From contig UQMY01000003.1 of the NCBI GenBank assembly GCA_900542325.1, positions 30,701 through 94,700 on the forward strand: DNA of 64,000 nt, in the 5' to 3' direction. Below are positions 32,572-41,949 of the stretch, in pieces. Numbering within the stretch: the stretch's first letter is position 1; every line of letters starts with the position of its first letter. The translations under genes and the position numbers were made by a program. A model generated the notes under the pieces. That model was not told where the DNA came from. It saw only the letters and a program-made list of their open reading frames with translations, and ran no database searches. The stretch comes from an uncultured Collinsella sp. Its GTDB lineage: Bacteria > Actinomycetota > Coriobacteriia > Coriobacteriales > Coriobacteriaceae.

Positions 32572-33771
32572 CTAGCGCCTGTGGTGGCGCTCCTCCCTGC
32601 GTTCTTCTGCCGCCTGCTCCTCCTGCTTAAAGGCGGGATCGTCGGGGGTGACGAGCTCGTCCTCGTGCGTGCGCTTGTTGTAATGGTGGCGCAGCACGGG
32701 CTCAAACAGGTGCAGGTGCTTGGCAAAGGCCGCCGAGCCAATGGCGAGTACGGTAAAGATGAGCACGCGCATGGGCACCTCGACCTGGTTAATCGCGGCG
32801 GCGCCGGCCGAAAGCATGATGCACCAGGCGTAGATGAGGAGCACTGCCTGCTTTTGGTTGTAGCCCTCTTGGATCAGGCGGTGGTGGATGTGGCCCTTGT
32901 CGGCCTGCCCGATGCTAATGTGGGCGCGCTTGCGGCGCACGATGGCGCTAAACGTGTCGATGATGGGCACGCCGGCAACGATGAGCGGGATGATAAGCGA
33001 GGTGAGCGCGGCGGTGCGGCTCACGTTGAGCAGCGAGATGGAGCCCAGTGCAAAGCCCAGAAGCAACGACCCCGAGTCGCCCAAGAAGATGCTTGCGGGG
33101 TTGAAGTTGTAGCGCAAAAAGGCCAGACAAGCGCCAAAGAGCGCAATGGAGAGCGCGGCGGCGTCGATGCGGCCCGAGAGAACGGCCATCGAAAACATGG
33201 TGAACGACGCGATGCCGCAGATGCCCGTGGCTAAGCCGTCGAGGCCGTCGATGAGGTTAATGATGTTGGTGAATGCCACCAGATAGATCACGGTGATGGG
33301 GTAGGCGAGCCATCCGAGCATGATCTCGCCGGGGGCAAACGGGTTGACGATGACGCCGATCCGCAGGCCGCCGATACAGGCGATAAGCGCGGCGAGGACC
33401 TGTCCGGCTAGCTTTTGCTTGGGCTTGAGCTGGAAGACGTCGTCGATAGCGCCGGTCGCAAAGATGACGGTAAAGGAGAGGGCCAGCATAGGATAGCTAA
33501 TGTGAAGGCGCGGGTGCGGCACCAGGACGGGCGGCCAGCCTAGGTGCCAGGTGCCTAGGATTTGCACAATGCAGGCAACGACCAGGCCCAAAAACACCGC
33601 CGTTCCGCCCAAACGCGGGATGGGCTTGGTGTTGATGCGGCGCTTGGAAGGATAGTCGACGGCGTCGAGCTTAATTGCCAAGCGCTTGACCAGGGGCACC
33701 ATGAGGAAGGTCGTGATAAAGGCCGCCGCTGTCACGCATAGATACGGTATGTAGCTCGGGGATGAAGCCAT
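32572..33771 (-). CDS. Polyprenyl-phosphate N-acetylhexosamine-1-phosphate transferase (WecA/TagO/MraY family)
   Basis: This membrane enzyme loads a sugar-1-phosphate onto undecaprenyl phosphate, starting cell-wall teichoic acid or other polymer synthesis. The 399-residue form has about eleven hydrophobic segments and the family motifs PRLGG (about 52), GAIDDVFQL (about 106), NLIDGLDGLATG (about 173-184) and ADKGHIHHRL (about 289-298), the last being typical of WecA/TagO rather than MraY. A basic, acidic-patched tail ends in ERREERHHRR. The start is uncertain: the frame stays open upstream to 33891, and no clear ribosome site precedes 33771. Confidence 0.86.
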   Translation of the reverse strand: MASSPSYIPYLCVTAAAFITTFLMVPLVKRLAIKLDAVDYPSKRRINTKPIPRLGGTAVFLGLVVACIVQILGTWHLGWPPVLVPHPRLHISYPMLALSFTVIFATGAIDDVFQLKPKQKLAGQVLAALIACIGGLRIGVIVNPFAPGEIMLGWLAYPITVIYLVAFTNIINLIDGLDGLATGICGIASFTMFSMAVLSGRIDAAALSIALFGACLAFLRYNFNPASIFLGDSGSLLLGFALGSISLLNVSRTAALTSLIIPLIVAGVPIIDTFSAIVRRKRAHISIGQADKGHIHHRLIQEGYNQKQAVLLIYAWCIMLSAGAAAINQVEVPMRVLIFTVLAIGSAAFAKHLHLFEPVLRHHYNKRTHEDELVTPDDPAFKQEEQAAEERREERHHRR

Positions 33772-33998
33772 GAATCTAAAAACCGCCAAGCGTCGAAGGA
33801 AAAGGTCAAAGGTTGCTAAGCGCAAAGGGCATAGCCAAACCATGATACTCGACCAAGGGGGGTGCATGGAATTGCACGCAGCGATAATCACGCGCTTACC
33901 AGATATTGGGATGTTGTCGATGGATTGTTGGGATACCGGCGGGGATCCATATGGGCTGTAATGGTGGTTTTCGGCAAATAAAAACCACCCCCCACGTT

Positions 33999-34182
33999 AC
34001 GAAAATGAACCCACCTAAAACAGGTGGGTGCCCTCATCGACTGTTCCAGCGTCCTTAACAACGAAGGATACCTGTACTAGGTACGACTGTGTGGGCTCCC
34101 TAAATAAACGCGACGGTTCACCCAGTTGCTCCGCGGGGGGCGGAATACCTACATCATAAAGCGGCACTTTGTCGATTCCAGT
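33999..34182 (-). ncRNA. Candidate structured RNA of 6S-like size
   Basis: On the minus strand a perfect TATAAT (34189-34194) is followed by about 180 bases with several hairpins (TCCGC/GCGGA, TACCT/AGGTA, TCCTT/AAGGA). It ends in a strong terminator ACCCACCT/AGGTGGGT (34008-34029) with TTCATTTT. No protein frame fits. Size and ending recall 6S RNA, but I could build only a 5-bp closing stem, so the name is tentative. It fills most of the 33772-34296 gap; the remainder holds a GGTGGTTTT/AAAACCACC hairpin near 33963-33990. Confidence 0.35.
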
Positions 34183-34296
34183 CTTGACATTATAAAAATC
34201 GTGTCGGACGATTACGGCGCCTTAGGGACGGAGCCGTCTGTGCGGTTGGTCCCTTTACGTTTGAGCTGCTGAATCATTGTTTTGGAGCATGTTTTT

Positions 34297-35235
34297 ATGC
34301 CGACGTCGTTGACCGAACTTTTTTCGCCCGCCTGCCATTTGTGTCCGCGCCGTTGCGGTGCGGCGCGCGACGAGGGCGCGCGTGGCGTGTGCGGCGCCGA
34401 CAACACGCTTAAGGTCGCCCGCGCGGCGCTCCATATGTGGGAGGAGCCGCCCATTTCGGGCGAGGCCGGCTCGGGTACGATTTTCTTTAGCGGCTGTTCG
34501 CTCAAATGTATCTACTGCCAAAACCACGAGATCTCGACGGGCAATTTTGGCCTTGAGATTTCGCCTGAGCGCCTGGTCGAGATTATGCTGGAACTGCAGG
34601 ACCAGGGTGCCAACAACATCAATTTGGTGACTGCGACGCACTATGCGCACCTGTTGCCTGCCGCGATTGCCGCGGCACGGACGCGCGGGCTGGTCATCCC
34701 GATCGTCTACAACACGAGTGGTTACGAGCGCGCGAGTGCCGTGGCGGCGCTGGGCGACCTGGTCGACGTGTGGCTTACGGATTTTAAATATGCCGATGCC
34801 GGGCTTGCGCAGTCGCTTTCTCATATTAAGGACTACCCGCGCGTGGCCGTGTCGGGTCTGGCCCAGATGGCGCGCGAGATCGATCGCCGCGGGGGAGAGC
34901 TGGTGGATGAGGGCGGGCTCATGAAGCGCGGCATCATCGTGCGCCACCTGGTGCTGCCGGGGCATGCGGATGACTCGTGCCGCGTGTTAGACCTGGTGTG
35001 GCAGACGGTGGGCGACGTGCCGATCTCGGTCATGAACCAGTACACGCCCAATGCGCTCATGCGCGAGCAGGGCGGCGACCTGGCACGTGCCGTGACGCGC
35101 GAGGAGTACGAGCAGGTGCTCGACCATGCCGACGACCTGGGCTTTACGACGATGTTTTGGCAAGAAGGCGGCGCGGTAGACGAGAGCTTTACCCCGTCGT
35201 TCGACACCACCGGCGTCCTCACCAGCGCAAAGTAG
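34297..35235 (+). CDS. Radical SAM protein (PflA-like)
   Basis: The 312-residue enzyme carries the radical SAM cluster CSLKCIYC (Cx3Cx2C) near 65-72 inside FFSGCSLKCIYCQN. It also has an N-terminal cysteine group (CHLCPRRCG near 13-21) that may bind another cluster. This matches stand-alone homologues of pyruvate-formate-lyase activase whose substrates are unknown. A GGAG site lies about 9 bases before ATG 34297. It is isolated, so context gives no hint of the partner. Confidence 0.85.
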   Translation: MPTSLTELFSPACHLCPRRCGAARDEGARGVCGADNTLKVARAALHMWEEPPISGEAGSGTIFFSGCSLKCIYCQNHEISTGNFGLEISPERLVEIMLELQDQGANNINLVTATHYAHLLPAAIAAARTRGLVIPIVYNTSGYERASAVAALGDLVDVWLTDFKYADAGLAQSLSHIKDYPRVAVSGLAQMAREIDRRGGELVDEGGLMKRGIIVRHLVLPGHADDSCRVLDLVWQTVGDVPISVMNQYTPNALMREQGGDLARAVTREEYEQVLDHADDLGFTTMFWQEGGAVDESFTPSFDTTGVLTSAK

Positions 35236-35244
35236 CGCGTTCGC

Positions 35245-35324
35245 CGATGATTTTTCTGGGACGGGGATTAAAAAATCATTCGGTACACAATGTTTTTTTA
35301 ATCCCCGTCCCAGAAAAATCATCG
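35245..35324. repeat. Perfect 31-bp palindrome between the radical SAM gene and tRNA-Ala
   Basis: The arms 35245-35275 and 35294-35324 are exact inverted copies around an 18-base loop; the arm contains TTTTTCTGGGACGGGGATTA. With T-runs on both strands it can act as a bidirectional terminator. A solo arm of the same sequence is at 24208-24243. Confidence 0.75.
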
Positions 35325-35388
35325 AGAGGATCGCCTGCTCGAAAAGTTGTCAAAATAGCCGTGCCCCAAAAAGACTGATTATTGGGCG

Positions 35389-35416
35389 TTGACAGTTGGC
35401 GAGCCGTAGGTAAAAT
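35389..35416 (+). promoter_or_regulatory. Promoter of tRNA-Ala
   Basis: TTGACA (35389-35394) and TAAAAT (35411-35416), spacer 16, place transcription start a few bases before the tRNA. Confidence 0.7.
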
Positions 35417-35429
35417 ATCAACTTGTCCT

Positions 35430-35502
35430 GGGGACGTAGCTCAGTTGGGAGAGCGCTGCCGTCGCATGGCAGAGGCCGAGGGTTCGACTCCCTTCGTCTC
35501 CA
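35430..35502 (+). tRNA. tRNA-Ala (anticodon CGC)
   Basis: A full cloverleaf: acceptor GGGGACG/CGTCTCC, D arm GCTC/GAGC, anticodon arm CTGCC/GGCAG with loop GTCGCAT (anticodon CGC), T arm GAGGG/CCCTT with TTCGACT. The 3' CCA is not encoded. Confidence 0.95.
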
Positions 35503-35517
35503 CCCTTGGATTTGATA

Positions 35518-35548
35518 AGCCGCTGACATTGTGTCGGCGGCTTTTTTT
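35518..35548 (+). terminator. Terminator after tRNA-Ala
   Basis: AGCCGC and GCGGCT pair around a 13-base loop, followed by seven T. Confidence 0.75.
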
Positions 35549-35566
35549 AAAAGAAAGGGCTGTACC

Positions 35567-36007
35567 ATGGCCGAGCTTGAGTCCCAACCACTGTCTGCCG
35601 AGGAACGCGCCGAGTTGGAAGAGCTCCGCGCCGAGAAAGCTCGTCGCGAGGCCCAGGAAGAGGCACGCCGCGAGCGTGAGGAGCTGGCCGCCCTGCGTGC
35701 CGAGCGTGCGAAGGCCGAGGAGGCTGCTGCGAAGGGCGCATCCGAGCCCAAGCCCGCCGCCGCGAAGCCCGCGCCCGCCGCACCTAAACCTCAGCCTAAA
35801 AAGACCGCTCGTCCCAAGTTCGTCGATCCTAAGCCGAGCCGTGACGAGATGAGCTTTGCCCAGCGCATGGTTACCTCCAAGGAGCCTACGGGCGAGAACG
35901 AGATCCCTGGCATGGCGCCGGCTCAAAAAATCATCATTGTCCTTGCCCTCATCGCGTTTGTCATCTTTATGGGCTACACGATCCTGACCAGCATGGGCCT
36001 GCTCTAG
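35567..36007 (+). CDS. Small membrane-anchored coiled-coil protein, function unknown
   Basis: The 146-residue protein has a highly charged N-terminal coiled coil (about 9-55, Glu/Arg/Ala-rich) and an alanine/proline/lysine linker (about 56-80). A single C-terminal membrane helix follows (about 124-141, IIIVLALIAFVIFMGYTI). It is thus a tail-anchored protein facing the cytosol. GAAAGGG precedes ATG 35567. No known domain is recognised. Confidence 0.7.
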   Translation: MAELESQPLSAEERAELEELRAEKARREAQEEARREREELAALRAERAKAEEAAAKGASEPKPAAAKPAPAAPKPQPKKTARPKFVDPKPSRDEMSFAQRMVTSKEPTGENEIPGMAPAQKIIIVLALIAFVIFMGYTILTSMGLL

Positions 36008-36091
36008 CCGATTCGCGCCGGGTGTCATGCCCGAACACTCTGCCCTTCTCCAACCCTCAACCTCTGCACAACGCATCCGAAAGGTCGCCCC

Positions 36092-37597
36092 ATGGCTTTG
36101 ACCGACATCTCGCATCCCACCGACATCGCAATGCTCACTGATCTGTACGAACTCACTATGGCCCAGGGCCTGTGGGAGAGCGGCAAGGCCAATGAGCAGG
36201 GTTGCTTTACGGCGTTTTACCGCGACCATCCCTTCGGCAGCGCGTATGCCGTCATGTGCGGCACCGCCGAGCTGCCCGAGCTTGTCGAGAATCTGCGCTT
36301 TACGCCCGAGGATATCGACTACCTCGCCTCACTTCAGGCCCCGGCCGGCGGCGCGATGTTCAAGCCTGCATTCCTCGACTACCTGCGCAACTTCCGCGCG
36401 CATGTAAACATCGACGCCGTGCCCGAGGGCGAGCTCGTCTTTCCGCGCGAGCCCATGGTTCGCGTCACCGGCCCCGCGCTGGAGTGCCAGCTGCTCGAGA
36501 CGGCGCTGCTCAACATCGTTGGGTTCCAGACGCTTGTCGCCACCAAGACGGCGCGCGTGGTGCTGGCGGCGGACGGCCGTCCCGTTGCCGAGTTTGGCCT
36601 GCGCCGCGCTCAGGGTCCCGATGGCGGCTTGGCCGTCGCGCGCGCGAGCTACGTTGCCGGCTGCTCCTCTACGTCCAATGTGCTCGCCGGCCGCCGCTAC
36701 GGTATTCCCGTCTTTGGCACGCATGCGCACAGCTGGGTGATGAGCTTCGATTCCGAGCTCGAGGCCTTCCGCGCCTTTGCCAAGTCGAGCCCCAAGAACT
36801 GCACGCTGCTCATCGACACCTATGACGTGCGCGAGGGCTGTGAACATGCCATTACGGTTGCCAAGGAGATGGAAGCGGTGGGCGAGCGCCTGTCGGCCAT
36901 TCGCATCGACTCCGGCGACCTCGCCAAGCTCTCAAAGTATGTGCGCGGCCGTTTTGATGCCGAGGGCCTGCCCTATGTGGGGATCTCGGTTTCTAACGAT
37001 TTGGATGAGTACACGATTCAGTCGCTGCTCGACCAGGGCGCGCCCATCGACAGCTTTGGCGTGGGCACCAAACTCGCGACCTGCTACGATCAGCCTGCGC
37101 TGGGCGGCGTGTACAAGCTTTCGGCCCGTCGTGCGAGCGACGCGGAGCCGTGGACGCCGGTGGTGAAGCTTTCCGAGCAGCCCTACAAGCGCACGATCCC
37201 CGGCGTGCAGCGCGTACGACGCTATTACGACGGCTTTGGCGGCCCGGTTTGCGACATGATTTATGACGAGGACCATCTGGCAGGGGAGGGCGTCGCGCGC
37301 GGCAATACCCTTGTGGCCGTGAACGATGCCGCCCTGGTGACCGACGTGTCCGAACTTGAGTATCGCGAGCTGCTGGTGCCGATCGTGCGCGATGGCAGTG
37401 CGGTGGCTCCGCGTGAGAGCATCCAGGACGCGCGCGAGCGCTGTGCTTGGGCGCTCGATCATCTGGACGCAGCTTTCAAGCGCTTCCTGTACCCGCAGAC
37501 CTATGTGGTGGGCATGGAGCAGGGCCTGGCTCAGGTGCGCGACGAGCTCGTGCGTAAGAACATGGCCGCGGCTTCTGCCTTTCCCTGGGCTCACTAA
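36092..37597 (+). CDS. pncB: Nicotinate phosphoribosyltransferase
   Basis: PncB converts nicotinate and PRPP to nicotinate mononucleotide in NAD salvage. The 501-residue protein has the family segments LTDLYELTMAQ (12-22), EFGLRRAQGPDGG (about 169-181), GTHAHSWVMSF (about 209-219) and a conserved IRIDSGDLA (about 271). CGAAAGG lies before the ATG. proB follows 79 bases later on the same strand. No de novo NAD genes nadA or nadC are present in the window. Confidence 0.92.
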   Translation: MALTDISHPTDIAMLTDLYELTMAQGLWESGKANEQGCFTAFYRDHPFGSAYAVMCGTAELPELVENLRFTPEDIDYLASLQAPAGGAMFKPAFLDYLRNFRAHVNIDAVPEGELVFPREPMVRVTGPALECQLLETALLNIVGFQTLVATKTARVVLAADGRPVAEFGLRRAQGPDGGLAVARASYVAGCSSTSNVLAGRRYGIPVFGTHAHSWVMSFDSELEAFRAFAKSSPKNCTLLIDTYDVREGCEHAITVAKEMEAVGERLSAIRIDSGDLAKLSKYVRGRFDAEGLPYVGISVSNDLDEYTIQSLLDQGAPIDSFGVGTKLATCYDQPALGGVYKLSARRASDAEPWTPVVKLSEQPYKRTIPGVQRVRRYYDGFGGPVCDMIYDEDHLAGEGVARGNTLVAVNDAALVTDVSELEYRELLVPIVRDGSAVAPRESIQDARERCAWALDHLDAAFKRFLYPQTYVVGMEQGLAQVRDELVRKNMAAASAFPWAH

Positions 37598-37676
37598 TTC
37601 CTTGGGCGGTAGGGGCGAGTCACGCTCCCTTGGCCGCCAGCTCGGCCGTTCGCTGAACAGTTGATTGGTTTGACGT

Positions 37677-38804
37677 ATGACGACTTCTTATAAAACGATG
37701 GTGGTAAAGATCGGTTCGTCCACGGTGGTGGGCGCCGACGGCAAGGTCAACCGCGCCTTTATCGGCGGACTTGCCGACCAGGCCGCAGCGCTGCGCGAGC
37801 TTGGCTGGCGCCTGATCGTGGTGAGCTCGGGCGCCATTGCCTGCGGCTATCCCGTGCTGGGCTTCGACCGTAAGCCGGTCGGCGACCTGCCGAGCCTGCA
37901 GGCCTGCGCCTCGGCCGGTCAGTGCATCATCTCGTCGGCCTACGACGAGGAGTTCCATGCGCGCGACCTGCTCACCTCGCTCGTGCTGCTCACGCGTCAC
38001 GACACGGCGCGCCGCACGTCCTACCTGCACGCGCGCGACGCCCTGCTTCGCCTGGTGGAGCTCGGCGTGGTGCCGGTCGTCAACGAGAACGATACCGTCA
38101 CCGTCGATGAGATCAAGTTTGGCGACAACGACACGCTGGCGGCACTTGTGAGCTGCCTGGTTTCTGCCGATCTGTGCGTGACGCTCTCGGACATCGATGG
38201 CCTCTACACCGCCAATCCGCATGAGGATCCGACGGCTGAGTTTATCCCGGTCGTGCATAAGATCGATGCCAAGATTATCGCCTCGGCGGGCGATTCTTCC
38301 ACATCGGTGGGTACGGGCGGCATGATTACCAAGATTCGCGCGAGCCGCATTCTCATGACGGCGGGCATTCAAAGCGTGATTTGCTCGGGCGAGGAGCCCG
38401 ATGCGCTCGTGCGTCTGGCCCGCGGCGAGAGCGTGGGTACGCTGTTCGATCCGCCGGCGGAGCGCCTGGACATTGCGCCGCGCAAGTTGTGGATTGCACT
38501 GGGCGACAAGGCGCACGGCTCGGTGACGGTCGATGACGGCGCCGCGAAGGCGCTGGTCAGCCGCGGATCGTCGCTGCTCGCGGTGGGTATTCGCGAGGTC
38601 GATGGCCAGTTTGCCGAGGGCGATGTGCTCGACGTGTGCGACCCGAGCGGCATGGTTGTCGCCCGCGGTATCGCCGAGGCCGATTCGGACGTGCTGGAGC
38701 TTGCCGCCGGCCGCCGCCAGGACCAGATTGCCAGCAACCGCCTGCTCGCAGACCTGGCCGAGAGGCCCGCGATCCATAGGGACAACTTGATAGTGCTTGC
38801 TTAG
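37677..38804 (+). CDS. proB: Glutamate 5-kinase
   Basis: ProB phosphorylates glutamate, the first step of proline synthesis. The 375-residue protein has the amino-acid kinase start MVVKIGSSTVV (7-17), VVSSGAIACG (about 44-53), NENDTVTVDE (about 138-147) and GTGGMITKI (about 211-219), and a C-terminal PUA domain from about 270. Feedback inhibition by proline is usual for the family. proA is 1.8 kb away, separated by element P4 and an oppositely oriented hydrolase, so the pathway genes are not one operon. Confidence 0.93.
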   Translation: MTTSYKTMVVKIGSSTVVGADGKVNRAFIGGLADQAAALRELGWRLIVVSSGAIACGYPVLGFDRKPVGDLPSLQACASAGQCIISSAYDEEFHARDLLTSLVLLTRHDTARRTSYLHARDALLRLVELGVVPVVNENDTVTVDEIKFGDNDTLAALVSCLVSADLCVTLSDIDGLYTANPHEDPTAEFIPVVHKIDAKIIASAGDSSTSVGTGGMITKIRASRILMTAGIQSVICSGEEPDALVRLARGESVGTLFDPPAERLDIAPRKLWIALGDKAHGSVTVDDGAAKALVSRGSSLLAVGIREVDGQFAEGDVLDVCDPSGMVVARGIAEADSDVLELAAGRRQDQIASNRLLADLAERPAIHRDNLIVLA

Positions 38805-38893
38805 GCCTCGACGCCGGGCGCCTTCGATCTGCAATGCACGTGGGGCGAAATTACCAGGGTAACTTTGCCCCGCCGCGCTTATGTCCGAGCTGG

Positions 38894-39057
38894 TCGCCAC
38901 GAAAACGGCCCATCTACTACGTTTAATAGGCTATCGGTGACCATGCCAAGAATTGCAAAAAGAAAACCGCAGGTAGAACGCCTGCGGTTTTCTTTATTTA
39001 TGGCATCTGGTTGGGCCATGCGGGTGAAACGTAGTAGATGGGCCGTTTTCGTGGCGA
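38894..39057. repeat. Palindromic element P4 (31-bp inverted repeats)
   Basis: Arms 38894-38924 and 39027-39057 are exact inverted copies containing CCCATCTACTACGTTT. Nested inside are ATGCCA/TGGCAT and a 13-bp hairpin AGAAAACCGCAGG/CCTGCGGTTTTCT (38961-38993) that carries the family core AAAACCGCAGGT and could act as a terminator. The whole 164 bases form one long folded-back structure. Confidence 0.75.
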
Positions 39058-39071
39058 AGGACATCATCCGG

Positions 39072-39116
39072 CACTTGGGGACGTTTCTATTGTGCCGGCA
39101 GGTGGGGACACTCCTT
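39072..39116. repeat. Dispersed repeat (CACTTGGGGACG type)
   Basis: CACTTGGGGACGTTTCTATT and GTGCCGGCA match the unit at 26111-26140 with few changes. It adjoins the 3' end of the S33 hydrolase. Confidence 0.5.
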
Positions 39117-39118
39117 TG

Positions 39119-40537
39119 CTAGAAGATTCGGCGCAGGTCTCCGCGGTTGAGGGCCTCGTCGAAGAGGTGCTTGAATACCACACTGCCGTGCAGGCCGTCG
39201 TGCTCGAACTCGTTGGTTACCCAGGCGTGCGAGTTGCCCAGGCGGCTGAGCGTGTCGAGCTGCAGACTCGAATCGACGTACATGTCATCGAAGTACACCG
39301 CGGCCTGGAGCGGCACCTCGTTGCAGGCCAGGCGCTGCGGGTCATAGATCTTGTCCCAGCTGGTGTCTTCCATCAGCAGGTCCATGGCGGGCTTGAAGGG
39401 CTTGAGCTCGGGCATCTGCTCGAACATCCACGGGAACATGGCCTCGCCGGTAAACATGAGCGGGCGCGCGAGGGTGTCGAACTCGGCGCGGTGTGCCTTC
39501 TCTTCAGCTGCGGCCCAGCCAATGGGCATAGTGTCACCGTCGGCGTATATGAACTCCTGCAGCGTCCAGTACAGCGGATTCGTGCGCGTGTTGGTACGCT
39601 CGAAGGCGCGCATCAAAAAGCTGTCGGATACCGAGAAGCCGCAGCTCAGTGTACCGTCGCCTGTAACAAACGCGTGATCGATAATCCAATGCATGCGCTC
39701 AAAGCTCGGCTTCATGCCAAAGTCGCTGCCCATGAGCTGTAGGCGCTCGACCGTCATCGGCGAGCCGTCGAGCAACACGGGCTTTTGCTCCTCGAGGGCA
39801 TCTGCCAGGGCCGCCACGCGCTCGACGTCGGCGGGGTAGCGGTCGTAATACTGCTGCGTCTTGGCTGCCATGCGTGGGAAGGTGTGCGCGTAGACCTCGC
39901 TGGCGCTCGCCGGCACGTGCGGAATGCCGCCGCAGGTAAAGCTTGCCGCCACGCCCTCGGGGAAGAGCGACAGATAGCTCAACGTCAAAAAGCCGCCGTA
40001 GCTCTGCCCCAGTGTGACCCAGGGCTTGCCGCCAAAGCCCACCAGGCGCAGGTACTCAAAATCGCGCACGATGGAGCTGGCAAGATGGCGCTTGAGGAAA
40101 TCCGCCTGCGAGCGTGCTGTATCGGCGCCGGCGGCCGTTGCGCGATCACCCAGTGCCTTGATCGTGCGTCCGTCCACGCAGCTACTGCGTCCGGTGCCGC
40201 GCTGGTCGGGAAGGACCACGCGGAAGTGCTTGACGGCCTCCTCGATCCAGCCGTCGCTTGTGGGCGACAGCGGACGCGGGCTCTCGCCGCCGGGGCCGCC
40301 CTGCAAAAACAGGAGCAGTGGCAGATCGTCGTTGATGCGGTCGGGCGCGCAAACCACACGGTAGAAGAGCTTGATGCTCTCGGGCGCGCCGGCGATGGGC
40401 GCCGGCATAGCGCCGCGGCGCATGGTGCTGCCGACGGCCAGGAGCATCGGCTCCAGGCCGCGCCAGTCAAGGGGGACGTCGATGCTGTGGTCCTCGACGT
40501 AAAGGCCGGGGACGTGGTACGAAGTGATGAGGGCCAT
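39119..40537 (-). CDS. Alpha/beta hydrolase, prolyl aminopeptidase-like (S33)
   Basis: The 472-residue protein has LLLFLQGGPGGESP (oxyanion region, about 73-86), DQRGTGRSS (about 115-123) and the nucleophile elbow GQSYGG (about 177-182), all typical of S33 proline iminopeptidases. A late D...H pair fits the triad (EFDTLARP near 355; EFEHDGLHG near 450-458). Start 40537 lies after the weak GGAAG site; an upstream in-frame start at 40618 overlaps the proA promoter region. It may release N-terminal proline from peptides. Confidence 0.85.
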   Translation of the reverse strand: MALITSYHVPGLYVEDHSIDVPLDWRGLEPMLLAVGSTMRRGAMPAPIAGAPESIKLFYRVVCAPDRINDDLPLLLFLQGGPGGESPRPLSPTSDGWIEEAVKHFRVVLPDQRGTGRSSCVDGRTIKALGDRATAAGADTARSQADFLKRHLASSIVRDFEYLRLVGFGGKPWVTLGQSYGGFLTLSYLSLFPEGVAASFTCGGIPHVPASASEVYAHTFPRMAAKTQQYYDRYPADVERVAALADALEEQKPVLLDGSPMTVERLQLMGSDFGMKPSFERMHWIIDHAFVTGDGTLSCGFSVSDSFLMRAFERTNTRTNPLYWTLQEFIYADGDTMPIGWAAAEEKAHRAEFDTLARPLMFTGEAMFPWMFEQMPELKPFKPAMDLLMEDTSWDKIYDPQRLACNEVPLQAAVYFDDMYVDSSLQLDTLSRLGNSHAWVTNEFEHDGLHGSVVFKHLFDEALNRGDLRRIF

Positions 40538-40649
40538 GTGAGTCTTCCGTTCGTTGCGGTGTTTCGGGTTGACCAATTCTACCGCCGCGGGCGAGGCCAT
40601 GCGCAAATCGGCTACCATGGTTGCAAACTTCTAGGAGAAAGGGCCGCCC

Positions 40650-41936
40650 ATGTCGGTCGATATAGCCACGTATGTCCACGATCTTGCCGTTGCCGCCAAG
40701 GCAGCGTCGGCCTCGCTTGCCACGGCGAGCGATGAACAGCGCCAGGAGGCCGTGCGCGCCATGGCCGCAGCGCTGCGCAACGGTGTCGACTCCATCGTCG
40801 CCGCCAACGAGCTCGATATGTCCGCCGCGCGCGATGCGGGTACCTCGGCCGGACTGCTCGATCGTCTGCTGCTGACGCCTGAGCGCGTCGAGGGCATGGC
40901 CGCCGGCCTGGAAAAGCTCGCCGAGCTGCCCGATCCCGTAGGCCGCGTGCTCGACCACCGCGTGCTTGCAAGCGGCGTGGACCTGACCCGTGTGAGTGTG
41001 CCGCTGGGCCTGGTCGCCATGGTTTACGAGGCGCGTCCCAACGTGACGGCCGACGCCGCGGGCATCTGCATCCGTACCGGCAACGCCTGTATTCTGCGCG
41101 GCGGCTCGCTGGCCTATCACTCGTGTGCCATGATTTCTGAGCTGCTGGCCGATGCGCTCGAGGCCAAGGGCTTCCCGCGCGAGGCCGTGTCGATGATCGA
41201 GTCCACCGACCGCGAGGCCACTGGCGAGCTCATGAAGCTCCGCGGTATTGTCGACGTACTCATTCCGCGCGGCGGTGCAGGCCTGATCCAGCGCTGCGTG
41301 CGCGAGTCGCTTGTGCCGGTGATCGAGACGGGCACGGGCAACTGCCACATCTACGTGCATGAATCCGCCGACTTCGATAAAGCGCTCAATATTATCGTCA
41401 ACGCTAAGACGCAGCGCGTGGGCGTGTGCAATGCCGCCGAGTCGCTGCTGGTCGACCATGCTGTGGCCAATGTGTTTTTGCCTGCGGTTGTTGCCGTGCT
41501 GCACGACCACGGCGTGCTCATTCACGGCGACGAGGCCACGTGCGCCGCGTGCGCCGATGCCGGGCTTGCCGAGGGCGATGACTACGTTGCCGCGACTGAG
41601 GAGGACTGGGGTCGCGAGTACCTGGCGCTCGAGATGAGCGTGAAGGTCGTGGCAAACGAGGACGAGGCCATCGCACACATCAATCGCTACGGCACGATGC
41701 ACTCCGAGGCCATCGTTGCCGAGGACACGGATGCTTGCGAGCGCTTCCTGGACGCGGTCGATGCCTCGGCCGTGTACGCCAACGCCAGCACGCGCTTTAC
41801 CGACGGCGGCGAGTTTGGCCTGGGCGCCGAGATTGGCATCTCGACCCAAAAGCTCCACGCCCGCGGCCCCTTTGCCGCCGAGGCCCTCACCACCTACAAA
41901 TACAAGCTCCGAGGCACCGGCCAGGTCCGCCCCTAA
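40650..41936 (+). CDS. proA: Glutamate-5-semialdehyde dehydrogenase
   Basis: ProA reduces glutamyl 5-phosphate to the semialdehyde for proline synthesis, using NADPH. The 428-residue protein has VPLGLVAMVYEARPNVTAD (about 114-132) and IPRGGAGLIQ (about 205-214). The catalytic cysteine lies in RVGVCNAAESLLV (about 256-268), and FGLGAEIGISTQK follows near the end. GGAGAAAGG precedes the ATG. It is transcribed away from the hydrolase and ends at terminator repeat R5. Confidence 0.94.
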   Translation: MSVDIATYVHDLAVAAKAASASLATASDEQRQEAVRAMAAALRNGVDSIVAANELDMSAARDAGTSAGLLDRLLLTPERVEGMAAGLEKLAELPDPVGRVLDHRVLASGVDLTRVSVPLGLVAMVYEARPNVTADAAGICIRTGNACILRGGSLAYHSCAMISELLADALEAKGFPREAVSMIESTDREATGELMKLRGIVDVLIPRGGAGLIQRCVRESLVPVIETGTGNCHIYVHESADFDKALNIIVNAKTQRVGVCNAAESLLVDHAVANVFLPAVVAVLHDHGVLIHGDEATCAACADAGLAEGDDYVAATEEDWGREYLALEMSVKVVANEDEAIAHINRYGTMHSEAIVAEDTDACERFLDAVDASAVYANASTRFTDGGEFGLGAEIGISTQKLHARGPFAAEALTTYKYKLRGTGQVRP

Positions 41937-41949
41937 CGCCCGCGCAAAC

